Below are positions 25,747 through 35,240 of a DNA stretch of 64,000 nt, one piece after another; position 1 is the stretch's first letter, and each line of letters starts with the position of its first letter. The stretch is taken from the NCBI GenBank assembly GCA_937927445.1, contig CALAOB010000098.1, forward strand, positions 1-64,000, in the 5' to 3' direction. Below the pieces are notes generated by a model that searched no databases, was not told the DNA's origin, and saw only the letters and a list, made by a program, of their open reading frames with translations. The DNA is from an uncultured Oribacterium sp. (GTDB lineage: Bacteria > Bacillota > Clostridia > Lachnospirales > Lachnospiraceae). Position numbers and translations under genes: made by a program.

Positions 25747-27102
25747 TTAAACGGTGCCACTCTTCTTGTCAGGTCTGTATACGCTCTTATAGCCGAGCAT
25801 CTGAAGTGCAGCTGCGATTCTCTGTCTGGTCTCCTCCGGAGCGATGATCTCATCGACATAGCCGCGCTTTGCAGCAGCGAGTGCCGTGTTCTCGGAAGCG
25901 AACTTCTTCTCTGCCTCTGCATCGCCGTCAGCGACTACCTTGGCAGCCTGTGCAGCGTCCATCACACCGATCTTTGAGTTGTTAAATGCATAAACCACGT
26001 CCGCGCCGAGTGCCTTTGCACCGAAGCTGAGGCCTGCTGTACCGAGTGCGTTCTTTACAACGGTGATCATCGGAACGTCTGCATTTGCATAGGCATAAGC
26101 GAGCTTGGCAGCAGAGGTCGGCATATGGCTCTCTGTGCACTCTGTATTCTTGTAGGAAGTCACGTCAACGACCGTGATGACCGGAAGGTCATAAGCATTG
26201 GCGAAGGTAACCAGCTTGGCAGCCTTCTCTGCACCCTTCCATGTAAGTGCCTTCTCCTTGTTTGCAACGATTGCAACGGTCTCGCCACCGATCTGAGCAA
26301 AACCGGTTACAACATCATGGGAATAGCCCTTCTTGGTCTCGATGAATACACCGTTATCCGCGAGCTGCTTCACAGCCTCGTCTGCAGACAGGGTATCGAA
26401 GCCGCTTACGGCACGGTTCAGATCATCGATGCACTCGTCGAGTACGCCACCGTCCTCACAGTTGCCCGGAAGTACGGAAACGACCTTACGAATCTGAGCG
26501 AAAACCTCATCCTCTGTACCATCGAAGTCTACGAGGCCATACTCCTCGCGCTTTGCTGCCTTTGCGATCGCGTCATCCTTGTTACCAAGAACGGCATCCG
26601 GAGCATTGACATAGGCCTTTGCGCCCTCTGCCATCAGTACGTAATCGGACAGGCCGGCAAGAACGGTGAGTCCGCCACCACAGTTGCCGAAGATGGCTGT
26701 GATCTGTGGGATCTGACCGCTGGCCAGGGTCTGCTTCTTGTAGATGCGGCCGAGACCGAAAAGTGCGTCATTTGCCTCCTCGAGGCGTACGCCGGTGCAA
26801 TCGAGAAGAGCGATGACCGGAGCCTGATTCTTCATGGCCATAGAATAGATGCTGGCGATCTTTCTCGCGTGCATCTCACCGATGGAACCGCCGAGAACAG
26901 CTGCGTTCTGTGCATATACATACACGAGGTTGCCGTCGATGGTTCCATAACCGGTAACAACACCGTCAGATGGTGCCTTCTTCTCAGCCATGTTAAAGTC
27001 TGTTGATCTTGCTTCCACAAGACGGCCAACTTCAACGAAGCTGAATTCATCGAGCAGTGACTGAATTCTCGTCAGAGCGGATGATGTTGACTGATTATCC
27101 AT
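25747..27102 (-). CDS. mmdA: Acyl-CoA carboxyltransferase subunit (MmdA / transcarboxylase 12S type)
   Basis: 451 residues with two crotonase-fold halves. Glycine-rich acyl-CoA/biotin site segments: GNCGGGLTVLAGLSDYVLM in the first half, AGLSFGAKALGADVVYAF in the second. It is shorter than the usual 510-520 residues, mainly in the N-terminal half. It transfers CO2 from an acyl-CoA (methylmalonyl-, malonyl- or glutaconyl-CoA) to biotin; the substrate cannot be assigned. First gene of the operon, strong GGAGG site, promoter at 27164-27192. Together with OadA and the biotin protein it forms the parts list of a methylmalonyl-CoA:pyruvate transcarboxylase plus Na+ pump. Confidence 0.87.
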   Translation of the reverse strand: MDNQSTSSALTRIQSLLDEFSFVEVGRLVEARSTDFNMAEKKAPSDGVVTGYGTIDGNLVYVYAQNAAVLGGSIGEMHARKIASIYSMAMKNQAPVIALLDCTGVRLEEANDALFGLGRIYKKQTLASGQIPQITAIFGNCGGGLTVLAGLSDYVLMAEGAKAYVNAPDAVLGNKDDAIAKAAKREEYGLVDFDGTEDEVFAQIRKVVSVLPGNCEDGGVLDECIDDLNRAVSGFDTLSADEAVKQLADNGVFIETKKGYSHDVVTGFAQIGGETVAIVANKEKALTWKGAEKAAKLVTFANAYDLPVITVVDVTSYKNTECTESHMPTSAAKLAYAYANADVPMITVVKNALGTAGLSFGAKALGADVVYAFNNSKIGVMDAAQAAKVVADGDAEAEKKFASENTALAAAKRGYVDEIIAPEETRQRIAAALQMLGYKSVYRPDKKSGTV

Positions 27103-27163
27103 TTTTTATCCTCCATTTCGTATCTAAACAAAGGGAAAAAAATCCCCGGTTTATGACGTATAT

Positions 27164-27216
27164 ATTGTATATGAAGCCCATTTATAATTCAACCCGAAAT
27201 GGGTGCTTTTTTCAAT
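27164..27216 (-). promoter_or_regulatory. Promoter of the decarboxylase operon with candidate operator
   Basis: Minus-strand TTGAAT (27187-27192), a 17-base spacer and TACAAT (27164-27169). An inverted repeat, AGC-ACCCATTT...AAATGGGCT, spans the -35 and spacer (about 27174-27213), well placed for a repressor or activator. Confidence 0.65.
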
Positions 27217-27450
27217 CTTTGTGAAAGTAATATCAGGTATAATGCTGACATTATAAGGCCGCGAATATATGGTTTATAAGGATTTTCTTATACAATGTTG
27301 GCTTTTTCACAAAAACAGACACGGATTTTCGATGCCTTAAAATGAAATTTATTTTCATTTTAAGCGGATTTACCGTTCTGTTTTTTATCATAAGCACCGA
27401 TCCGTGAAGGCAGCAGGATGCCGCTTCCTTTTCTTCCTGCTGTGCCTGCT
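27217..27450. other. Intergenic: AT-rich palindrome and hairpin 3' of rsmF
   Basis: No gene is seen. Around 27337-27363 there is a 12-13-bp AT-rich perfect palindromic stem, CTTAAAATGAAA/TTTCATTTTAAG, with a 4-base loop. At about 27404-27439 a stem-loop (GCAGCAGGA with TCCTGCTG) follows the rsmF stop region; T runs are poor. Confidence 0.45.
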
Positions 27451-28836
27451 TCAGACGAAGCGCAGTCCCTTCGGGAAATGATTCTTCAGCTGTCCGTTTA
27501 CGAGCTTTCCGAGTCCGAGGGCAACGCCGTCGGCGCAGACGATGCACCAGCCCTTCCCGCTGACGCCCTCCGGTGCCGTGATCTGCAGTCCGCGAAGATA
27601 CTGGTCGATGCGCGGATCGGTCGCCGGGTAGCTGCAGCACTGGAGCTCAAACTGCTGAAGCTCTGCTGCATCTGCCGGATTCAGTACATGGCTCAGCGCA
27701 TGCGCCGGCTCTGTCCGGTTCTTCAGGTTCGTTTCCGACTGAATGCCGGCACGGAGACAGCGCAGTCCGCGAAGCTCCGGCAGTATCGACGGCACGAGAT
27801 ACCCCTGGTCCTTCACCTGCTGCTTTCTGTAGTCCTTCTCTTCGAATGGACGATCCGGTCCCGAGATGCACGTACCATACTGCGCCTCCAGTGCGGCCAG
27901 CGGATCGCTGCCGGCCTTCCGGAAGATCGCCATATAGTGTCCCTCTCCCGGCTCCCGCTGCGGCCAGACACGCTTCTCATAGAGGAGCGTGAGCTCTGGG
28001 AAAGTGGTGAGCAGATAATCCCGTATATCCTCATCCTCTTCTTTTTCGAAGGTACAGGTACTGTAGGCGAGGATACCCCCCGGGGCCAGCATACGATAGG
28101 CGTTTGCCGTAATCTCCCGCTGACGTTCCGCGCACATACGGACATTCTCCACTGACCACTCTGTGATCGCCGTGTCATCCTTCCGGAACATGCCTTCCCC
28201 GGAGCACGGTGCATCGACGAGCACCCTCGTGAAAAACTCCGGGAAGTGATCGGCGATTTTTCCTGTATCTTCGTTCAGGACGGCTGCATTCCGCAATCCC
28301 ATGCGCTCGATGTTTGAGCTGAGCGTTCGCGCCCGCAACGCGACATATTCGTTGGAAATCAGGAAACCGCCGGCATCCGCCGACAGCAGATCCGCGGCCT
28401 GCGTCGATTTTCCGCCCGGACTCGCACAGAGGTCGATCACCTGGTCGAAGGGACGGATCTGCATATGCTGTACGACCTGCATCGCCTCCGGTCCCTGGAT
28501 ATAGTAGAGTCCGGCTTCATGATAGGGATGCTTTCCCGGACGGATACCGATGGACTCGAGGTAGCGGTCATCGAGATAGAAGGACGTATACATCGTCTGT
28601 CCGCGGAAGGAGATCCTGCTGCTCTCCGGCATCGGCTTGAGATGCCAGTCCGCGACGAGCTTCGCGTAGCAGATCGCCTCCGGATCCGTGCTCTCCTCCA
28701 GCTCCATCAGCTTATGAAGATTCAGCCGTAGTCCCCGGACGGTCGGCTTCTCGAAACTCTCGAGAAATGCGTCATATTCCTCCTCTGAAAGAAGGGCTTT
28801 CATGCGGGTACAGAACTCCGCTGGTAATTGCTTCAT
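27451..28836 (-). CDS. rsmF: 16S rRNA cytosine-C5 methyltransferase, RsmF/NOL1-NOP2-Sun family
   Basis: 461 residues. ATG 28836 is used because it has GAGGTG 4-5 bases upstream. It methylates C5 of cytosine in rRNA with S-adenosylmethionine. SAM site: VIDLCASPGGKSTQAADLL; catalytic cysteines in DAPCSGEGMFRK and YSTCTFEKEED. A C-terminal RsmF-type domain ends GLGKLVNGQLKNHFPKGLR. Stands alone; the target base is not provable from sequence. Confidence 0.9.
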   Translation of the reverse strand: MKQLPAEFCTRMKALLSEEEYDAFLESFEKPTVRGLRLNLHKLMELEESTDPEAICYAKLVADWHLKPMPESSRISFRGQTMYTSFYLDDRYLESIGIRPGKHPYHEAGLYYIQGPEAMQVVQHMQIRPFDQVIDLCASPGGKSTQAADLLSADAGGFLISNEYVALRARTLSSNIERMGLRNAAVLNEDTGKIADHFPEFFTRVLVDAPCSGEGMFRKDDTAITEWSVENVRMCAERQREITANAYRMLAPGGILAYSTCTFEKEEDEDIRDYLLTTFPELTLLYEKRVWPQREPGEGHYMAIFRKAGSDPLAALEAQYGTCISGPDRPFEEKDYRKQQVKDQGYLVPSILPELRGLRCLRAGIQSETNLKNRTEPAHALSHVLNPADAAELQQFELQCCSYPATDPRIDQYLRGLQITAPEGVSGKGWCIVCADGVALGLGKLVNGQLKNHFPKGLRFV

Positions 28837-28993
28837 ATTCACCTCACACTTATGATTCGTTCCTGTGATTACAGCCTGTTGGATCGGTTGACGCCTTTGA
28901 TCCTGTCCCTGCACGTACACGATCGAAGCCTCTCCGACGAGCTTCATCTCTACTGGTCGCTCGTATTTTATCAGATATCCGCACCGGATGTAT

Positions 28994-29030
28994 ATAAAAA
29001 GAACGATTCACCTTTCGATGAATCGTTCTC
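28994..29030 (-). terminator. Terminator of the DUF6465-like gene
   Basis: An 11-bp stem, AGAACGATTCA/TGAATCGTTCT (29000-29010 with 29019-29029), is followed by TTTTTATAT on the minus strand. Confidence 0.9.
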
Positions 29031-29048
29031 TATGATCGAAATGCTGAA

Positions 29049-29507
29049 TTACAGGTTTACTCTGTACTCCGGCTTACCCTCACCATCTACGGTGAAGTAT
29101 GCAGCCTGATCGTTTACGTTGATGTAAACATGGACATCCTTGACATCCTTCTTGATCTTCTCAGCCGCCTTCTGTGCGTCTGCAACGATCTTTGCAGGGT
29201 CAAAATCTCTGCCATCGATCTGTAATGTAACAGCTGTCTTCACTTCTGCCTTCGCCGGAGCGGTCTTCTTCTCTGCCGGCTTCTTCTCTACTGTCTTCTT
29301 CGCTGGAGCTGTCTTCTTTACTGGAGCGGTCTTCTTCTCAGCAGCAGTTTCCTTCTTCGGAGCCTCTGCCTTAACTGCTTCCTTTGCAGGAGCGGCCTTC
29401 TTCTCAGCAGCCTTCGCAGTCTCTGCTACAGCCTTCTTGATCTCAGCGAAAGACTCCTTCAGAGCTGCATCCTTCTTTACTTCTGTAGCCTTTGTCTTCT
29501 TCTCCAT
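29049..29507 (-). CDS. DUF6465-like lysine/alanine-rich protein
   Basis: 152 residues. The N-terminal two thirds are Lys/Ala/Pro/Glu-rich with tandem near-repeats of the type KKTAPAKK, reminiscent of histone H1-like tails. The C-terminal 60 residues (TLQIDGRDFDPAKIVADAQK...VHVYINVNDQAAYFTVDGEG) form a compact alpha/beta domain that I recognise as the Lachnospiraceae DUF6465 type. No signal peptide. Function unknown; nucleic-acid binding by the basic tail is a guess. It is a single-gene unit with a consensus promoter, so it is likely abundant. Confidence 0.75.
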   Translation of the reverse strand: MEKKTKATEVKKDAALKESFAEIKKAVAETAKAAEKKAAPAKEAVKAEAPKKETAAEKKTAPVKKTAPAKKTVEKKPAEKKTAPAKAEVKTAVTLQIDGRDFDPAKIVADAQKAAEKIKKDVKDVHVYINVNDQAAYFTVDGEGKPEYRVNL

Positions 29508-29555
29508 TTGATTATCTCCTTCTAAAATAACTAAAAAATTATTTAATTTTTAAGA

Positions 29556-29584
29556 ATTATATTTCGTGCAACCTCATTTGTCAA
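29556..29584 (-). promoter_or_regulatory. Perfect consensus promoter of the DUF6465-like gene
   Basis: Minus-strand TTGACA (29579-29584), a 17-base spacer and TATAAT (29556-29561): 12 of 12 consensus positions. This is the strongest promoter match in the window. Confidence 0.9.
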
Positions 29585-29685
29585 TGTGTTCACAGGGAAG
29601 CATGCAGGAATCCCGTGATCCGTCTGTAAAACTTCTGTCACGATTCCTGCTTTTGCGCTCTGCGCACCGATGTCCGGAGACGCGT

Positions 29686-30825
29686 TTACAGGAAGGAAAT
29701 CAGATCCCGGTAAAGCGCCTGGATCGAGGCCGTCATCTTCTTAAAGGCACCGTAGCGGTAAAAGCACATCACGAGCATCCCGACCGGGACCGCGAAAATC
29801 AGCCCGACGAAGCCGTAGAAGCGGTAACCGAGATACATGAACAGAATCGTCAGGAACGGCGAGAGTCCCATCGTATCCCCCATGATCTTCGGCTGCATGA
29901 ACTGACGCACGATCTGGGTCGCGACATAGATCACGACAAGCCACAGCGCCTGCATCAGATTCCCGCTGAAGAGATCGATCACGATCCATGGCCACATGAT
30001 GAAGCCGACACCGAGCATCGGCAGGAAATCGAGGAATGCGGTCAATGCTGCGAGCGGGATCGCATAGCGCACACGCAGCAGCAGGAAGCCGATCGCCAGC
30101 ACGAGGAAAACAACAAACATGATTTTAAACTGCGCCAGCAGCCAGCCCTGGATGATCTTCCGTATGTCCGCCTTCAGCAGCTCATAGTAGCGGAACAGTT
30201 CCTTCGGAATCCACGCCTTCACACGCTCGACATAGCGTTCGCCATCCTTACAGAAGCAGTACGCTGAAAAGATCGTCACGACCGAATACACGAGGACATT
30301 CGGGATCGAGCGAACCGCACCGATGGAGACATTGGCGATCGGGGCAGAGATATTCGTCACGAAGCCGAGCAGGGATTCCTCGATGCTGCTGTTCAGGCGG
30401 TTGAGATCCAGCATAACGGTACCGCCATCCGCGCCCGTACCCGGCAGATTCAGCGACAGGTGCTGCAGCAGATTCTGGTGCGTAAGCAGGAACTCCCGGA
30501 GAAGCTGCGCGAAGTCCCGCACCATATCCGGCAGATCTTCGGCAAAGCCGACGCAGAAGCGGACGGCGAAGCTGATGACGAGATACAGGATCGCGCCGAT
30601 CAGTACGAGCATAAAGAGGATGATGACGACCGACGCATGCTGCCGTTCCATCAGCTTCGTTTTTGTATTCAGAAAACGGATCAGCGGATTGGCGATCCAT
30701 GCGATGACGGCGCCGATGATAAACGGGATAAAAAAGATGAGCAGTTTCGGAACGAAGATGACGACCGCTGCAATCATCAGGATCGGCACCAGGATATTTA
30801 AGATCAGCTGCGTATAGCGCTTCAT
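29686..30825 (-). CDS. AI-2E family transporter-like membrane protein
   Basis: 379 residues with about eight predicted membrane segments and the family C-terminal pattern (QPKIMGDTMGLSPFLTILFM...GLIFAVPVGML). Members are called AI-2 exporters but are mostly uncharacterised permeases. The start codon overlaps the stop of the upstream gene by 4 bases (ATGA), so it is the last gene of the cdaA operon. A hairpin lies past the stop (about 29600-29645) with its T run on the opposite strand. Confidence 0.85.
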   Translation of the reverse strand: MKRYTQLILNILVPILMIAAVVIFVPKLLIFFIPFIIGAVIAWIANPLIRFLNTKTKLMERQHASVVIILFMLVLIGAILYLVISFAVRFCVGFAEDLPDMVRDFAQLLREFLLTHQNLLQHLSLNLPGTGADGGTVMLDLNRLNSSIEESLLGFVTNISAPIANVSIGAVRSIPNVLVYSVVTIFSAYCFCKDGERYVERVKAWIPKELFRYYELLKADIRKIIQGWLLAQFKIMFVVFLVLAIGFLLLRVRYAIPLAALTAFLDFLPMLGVGFIMWPWIVIDLFSGNLMQALWLVVIYVATQIVRQFMQPKIMGDTMGLSPFLTILFMYLGYRFYGFVGLIFAVPVGMLVMCFYRYGAFKKMTASIQALYRDLISFL

Positions 30826-32282
30826 TCACTTCTCCTTTTTCGTGTAGAACATGCATAAGCGAGGTACAGTACGAAACTGATCCCCAGATAAAACCAGGTG
30901 GCCGGGTTACTGAACCAGGTGGTAAAAAACGAAACCAGATAATAAAAGGCGAGCTGTGCATACAGCAGCGCCGAGAACGGATTCTGATCCTTCCGATGGG
31001 CACGTGACACCGCGCCGGAAACGAGGCCAAGCACGACGGCGAACAGGACGATGCCCGCCAGTCCGAAGTCATACCATGCATCATACAGCATCGTGACGGT
31101 TGTCAGCTCCTCCTTCGTCACGAAGAGCGGAAAGCCCTGTGCCAGCGCGGGTACGAAGAACTTGAGCCCGCTCAGCGTCACAAAAGGATAGAGCATACGG
31201 AGTCCATAGGCGTGTGTCGTCAGCTCACGGGTCATGACATTGAAATTATCATAGTTGTTTGCGATGTACATGTACGGCTGGGTGATGAAGATCGGGGTCG
31301 ACGGATCCTTCATCTCGAAGATGCCGTTCAGGTACTCGACGGAATGGGCCCGCTCGATCGTGATGAACACATACGCCGCGATCATCAGCGCGAGGAGCAG
31401 CAGAAGCTGCCAGGGCTTATACCGACGTCCCGAAAGGAGTGCCACGAAGACAGCCAGAATCACTGAAATCATAAACTGGAAACGGGACACCATCAGGAGC
31501 GTCAGGAGGATCGGAAGCAGCAGCCCGAGGAGCGCCAGCACATCCGGACCAAGTCCCTGTTTACGCCGTGCACTGAGATACAGCATCGCGACCGACGGGG
31601 TAAGCACCGCCAGCGTCGTGAAGTAGTGGACGCCCTTCACATGGAAGTAGCTGTAGGCATGCGGCGTATCGACCGTAAAAAGCGGTACGAAGCCGAGCCG
31701 CCGGGCCTCGAAGAGAAACGCCGCCCAGGAAATACCGAGCAGGCCGACGAGCGCATAGCGGAAGTAGCGGAGATCCGGTCCCGTCTTCTCTCCCATCGCC
31801 GGGTGTCCGTGACCGCATTCCCCATCCATCATCTCAGCGAGTTCCTCTTCTTCTGTCTCCGGGCGTCCAGGAAACACACCGGCATCACGCACACCGTCGG
31901 AAGCCGAATCTACAGCTGTCGAAACCTTACTGCCGGATACACGACGATCTGCTCCTGCGGTCCCGACCTGCTCCGCGAACTGTGCCGAGAGATCAAAGAT
32001 CAGATAAAAGAGGTAGAACGAGAGCCAGGTTTCTGTCGTCCAGACGGTGCTCAGCCGGCTCAGCTGAAAACGGGCGACCCCTTCCCCGCCGAGAAGACCG
32101 AGGGCGAGCAGTCCCCGGAGATTCAGCGTGGACCGTGTCCTCCGGTATTCCGTAAGATATAAAAAAGCAGCAGCGAAGATCAGGCAAAGGCCGGAAGGGG
32201 CGGAAAGACCCGCCTCTCCCAGCACGAAGCTCATGACATACGCTGCTGTATAGATACCAAGTTTAAACCATTCTGTTTTCAT
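30822..32282 (-). CDS. O-antigen polymerase-like multi-pass membrane protein
   Basis: 486 residues with about 11-12 hydrophobic segments. It resembles the oligosaccharide repeat-unit polymerase family, with its large external loop in the second half (SVEYLNGIFEMKDPSTPIFI...). A hydrophilic insert of about 65 residues (AEQVGTAGADRR...EKTGPDLR) lies between early TM segments and looks cytoplasmic. It may polymerise a cell-surface glycan; the assignment is by general pattern only. It lies 20 bases after cdaR and overlaps the next gene by 4. Confidence 0.65.
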   Translation of the reverse strand: MKTEWFKLGIYTAAYVMSFVLGEAGLSAPSGLCLIFAAAFLYLTEYRRTRSTLNLRGLLALGLLGGEGVARFQLSRLSTVWTTETWLSFYLFYLIFDLSAQFAEQVGTAGADRRVSGSKVSTAVDSASDGVRDAGVFPGRPETEEEELAEMMDGECGHGHPAMGEKTGPDLRYFRYALVGLLGISWAAFLFEARRLGFVPLFTVDTPHAYSYFHVKGVHYFTTLAVLTPSVAMLYLSARRKQGLGPDVLALLGLLLPILLTLLMVSRFQFMISVILAVFVALLSGRRYKPWQLLLLLALMIAAYVFITIERAHSVEYLNGIFEMKDPSTPIFITQPYMYIANNYDNFNVMTRELTTHAYGLRMLYPFVTLSGLKFFVPALAQGFPLFVTKEELTTVTMLYDAWYDFGLAGIVLFAVVLGLVSGAVSRAHRKDQNPFSALLYAQLAFYYLVSFFTTWFSNPATWFYLGISFVLYLAYACSTRKRRSE

Positions 32283-32302
32283 GAAATATATGTATTCTCC
32301 GA

Positions 32303-33478
32303 TCAGTGTCCGGACTGGCTGAGCAGTGTTTCCTCATGTGTACTGCCCGACTCATGCGCAGTGGCCGTGCCCTCCGGTGCGGTGTCTCCGTCCTGGGCAC
32401 TGCTCTCCGGCAGCTTCGCTTCTACCGCCGTACTCTCACTGGTATGCGCGCTCTGTGATCCGGAGACGAGTGCCGTCGTGGCCGATGTTTCATCGCTTTC
32501 GGTTGATGTCTCCTCCGTCTCCGGGATCTTTTCGATGCGGACCGTAACATTGACCTCCGCGTCCTGATCCTCCGCCAGCATAACACCGGCCGGGAGATGG
32601 TCTGCCAGATTATAGGTTATGGTCTTCGTTCCACTGGCACCGCTGATATCGATCTTCGGAAGTTCAAACACCGTCATACCGTCGATGATGTAGGTCGATG
32701 CCGCCAGCTTCACCGTCGCCGGTGATACCGCGGTCGACTCATACTGATACCCTGCAGCCGGTGTACCGCTGACACTGGACAGAAGGTTGATGGACTTCTC
32801 CTTATACAGGGTCACGGCATAGTGGATCGAGCTTGTCGACGCACTGACATTCTTGAGGTCATAGAGCTGATTTCCGTTTGCGTCGTAGTATACGAGCTCG
32901 GCAACCCCATCCTCGTTCTGTGCGATGCCCTCCACATTGACATCGATCCCGACACTGGACACACGGCCGATTTCGGATTCCGGACCACTCAGATAGACAT
33001 ATTCCGGACTGACGATCACATTCGCGACCTTGTAGCCACTCTTCGGCGTACCATGCACGGTATTTTTAATTTCAAATTTCTTTTCCTGAATGTCCTCGAT
33101 GATGACCCGGGTGACCGTTGGACGCACCGTCACATCTCCGATCAGCTCGTCCTTATCATTCAGTACATCCACGTAGATCGGAACGGCACCGGTGATGCTG
33201 TAATCCTTCAGATCCACGTAGGCATGAAAATCCGATGCGCTGATGAGGGAGCGGCTGTTCGTGCGGACACTGTAGCTGATGGTCACACTCGTACGGTCGA
33301 TTTCCCAGGACTTATTCTGCGCCGCAAAGGCCGACTGATTTTCGACCTCGAGCGGTACCGTCTTCGTATCCGTCACCTCCGGATGTGAGACATTGACCAC
33401 CAGCAGCCAGAGAAGCAGCGCGATCAGGAGGCTCAGCACCTTCAGTGGCAGATTTTCCGTAAAGAAATGTTTCATCAT
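32303..33478 (-). CDS. cdaR: CdaA regulatory protein CdaR (YbbR domains)
   Basis: 391 residues: one N-terminal TM helix (LKVLSLLIALLLWLLVVNVS) then YbbR repeats outside the membrane (about three to four, e.g. SYSVRTNSRSLISASDFHAYVDL and KKFEIKNTVHGTPKSGYKV). The last 75 residues are a disordered S/T/E/A tail that is unusually long. CdaR binds CdaA and tunes its activity. Start overlaps the cdaA stop by 4 bases. glmM, the usual third gene, is not here. Confidence 0.9.
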   Translation of the reverse strand: MMKHFFTENLPLKVLSLLIALLLWLLVVNVSHPEVTDTKTVPLEVENQSAFAAQNKSWEIDRTSVTISYSVRTNSRSLISASDFHAYVDLKDYSITGAVPIYVDVLNDKDELIGDVTVRPTVTRVIIEDIQEKKFEIKNTVHGTPKSGYKVANVIVSPEYVYLSGPESEIGRVSSVGIDVNVEGIAQNEDGVAELVYYDANGNQLYDLKNVSASTSSIHYAVTLYKEKSINLLSSVSGTPAAGYQYESTAVSPATVKLAASTYIIDGMTVFELPKIDISGASGTKTITYNLADHLPAGVMLAEDQDAEVNVTVRIEKIPETEETSTESDETSATTALVSGSQSAHTSESTAVEAKLPESSAQDGDTAPEGTATAHESGSTHEETLLSQSGH

Positions 33479-34329
33479 GCTTTACCTTCCTTTCGTGTAT
33501 TACGGAAGATACGGAAGCGTGTATTCTTATCCATCTCCTTCTGCTCTCTCGTCGGAAGCATCGAGCGCAGGGCTTCGGCGTCCTGTGCACGACAGAGCTT
33601 ACCGTTTGCAGCGACCGACACACGACCGGTCTCCTCCGAGACCACGATCGTAACGGCATCACTCGTCTCGGACATGCCAAGCGCCGCACGATGTCGTGTA
33701 CCGAAGTCCTTCGAGATATCGGTATCGGACAGCGGCAGATAGCAGGTCGCGGCGGTAACCTTGTCGCCGACGATCGTGACCGCACCATCATGCAGCGGTG
33801 TGTTCTTCTCAAAGATATTGATCAGCAGTGCCGCCGACACGATGCCGTTGATGCGGATACCGGTCTCTTCGATTTCCTTCAGTGGCTGATTCTGCTGGAT
33901 CACGATGAGTGCTCCTGTCTTCTTCTTCGCCATCTCAAAGGTCGCGCGGATGATTTCATTGATCGTCGTCACACTGGCGTCGTCGATCCCGTCATCCGGA
34001 ATCAGATTCGAGATGAAGTTCCGGCTGCCGAGCTGCTCCAGTGCTTTCCGGAGCTCCGGCTGGAAGATGACGACGGTCGCGATGATGGCGGCGGTCGAGA
34101 TACGTTCGATCAGCCACATGATCGTCGTGAGGTGCAGGATGGCGGCCACGGTGATAAAGGCGGCGATGACCAGCAGTCCCTTGAGCAGCTCCCAGGCCCT
34201 CGTATTCTTGATCCAGAGAAGGAACTCATATACGAGTACCGCGAGGATTATGATCTCGAGGATGTTGGTATAGCCGATCGGTGGCAGGAGGCTCACCCAG
34301 CTTTTCATTTTTTCAATCATTCCTGTCAT
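33475..34329 (-). CDS. cdaA: Diadenylate cyclase CdaA
   Basis: 284 residues. Makes c-di-AMP from two ATP. Three TM helices at the N-terminus (about 20-100), then the DisA_N cyclase domain with the two signature motifs DGAVTI and GTRHRAALG. The C-terminal tail is basic. c-di-AMP controls potassium, osmotic balance and wall integrity in Bacillota. It sits in a run of eight co-oriented genes, five bases after a membrane protein and overlapping cdaR. Confidence 0.95.
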   Translation of the reverse strand: MTGMIEKMKSWVSLLPPIGYTNILEIIILAVLVYEFLLWIKNTRAWELLKGLLVIAAFITVAAILHLTTIMWLIERISTAAIIATVVIFQPELRKALEQLGSRNFISNLIPDDGIDDASVTTINEIIRATFEMAKKKTGALIVIQQNQPLKEIEETGIRINGIVSAALLINIFEKNTPLHDGAVTIVGDKVTAATCYLPLSDTDISKDFGTRHRAALGMSETSDAVTIVVSEETGRVSVAANGKLCRAQDAEALRSMLPTREQKEMDKNTRFRIFRNTRKEGKA

Positions 34330-34334
34330 TCGAA

Positions 34335-35240
34335 TTATGCCTCATTTCCTGATTTCAGCTTCGGAATCGCCTTTACAAAATAGAAATAGTCATCATCCTC
34401 GAAGCGTAAGCGCTCCGTTCCCTTATAGTCCGCGCCATGAAAGGCCAGTGCATACAGGAAGGAAAGGATGCCGGAAAGAATCACGCCGATCAGTGCCGTA
34501 CCGAAGGAAAAGGCGGCGCCGAGGCGTGCGGATCCGATGGCGGAAACCACCAGGATCGAGAGGAGCCCGACGATGACCGCCACTCCCCAGTTATACGAAA
34601 ACACCATCTGATGGAGGATAAACACCAGTACGATGCAGATGGCGAAGGCCATGATGGACACGATCATCGTGCGGTTCTGGAAGTAGCCCTGGAAAATAGC
34701 GGCATACTGGCTCGCCATCTCCATCGGATCCTTCGTCGACACACTGAGCTGCGATGCGTTCTCCGAGATATACTCGATGAAATAATACATCATCACACCG
34801 ATGGAGACCGGCACGATGGACATCAGTCCGAGGCTGAGTCCCGCGATGACCGGAAGTACATAGGGTACATGCAGATAAAAGAACAGTGGCACCAGGACGA
34901 TCAGAATCGCATTTCCTGCACGGAAGGCAGACTGTGCGAGCGCCATCAGCAGGAGGATGAAGGCCGCCATGAGGGCCAGCTCCATCGATGTGCCATAGGC
35001 ATTGCCCAGCACGAAGACCGCCGACATAACCGTGACGGCTGTCCACGGAAGGAACGAGCACAGCGCCGCAGCGGCGATCGCGATCAGCAGACTGCCGAAC
35101 ATGGTGTCGGAGCCTATGCGAAGCCGGATCATGAAAAAGCACACGAACGCGGTCAGCGCCTTCAGTACAGGTGTGAGCCAGTATTCATTTTTGATGTAAA
35201 ACTTCTGTAATTCATCCTTCATATCGACCAGCTGTGTCAT
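34335..35240 (-). CDS. Multi-pass membrane protein next to cdaA, unknown function
   Basis: 301 residues with about eight hydrophobic segments, a short cytoplasmic N-terminus (DELQKFYIKNEYW) and an acidic C-terminus ending RFEDDDYFYFVKAIPKLKSG. No motif of a known transporter or enzyme seen. The start overlaps the stop of the upstream gene by 4 bases. Context points to a membrane assembly partner of the c-di-AMP operon. Confidence 0.85.
   Translation of the reverse strand: MTQLVDMKDELQKFYIKNEYWLTPVLKALTAFVCFFMIRLRIGSDTMFGSLLIAIAAAALCSFLPWTAVTVMSAVFVLGNAYGTSMELALMAAFILLLMALAQSAFRAGNAILIVLVPLFFYLHVPYVLPVIAGLSLGLMSIVPVSIGVMMYYFIEYISENASQLSVSTKDPMEMASQYAAIFQGYFQNRTMIVSIMAFAICIVLVFILHQMVFSYNWGVAVIVGLLSILVVSAIGSARLGAAFSFGTALIGVILSGILSFLYALAFHGADYKGTERLRFEDDDYFYFVKAIPKLKSGNEA

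Noticed and set aside
27172..27217. Plus-strand terminator near the mmdA promoter
   Set aside because: The stem is followed by TTTTTT on the plus strand, but no plus-strand gene precedes it; the arms fit an operator better.
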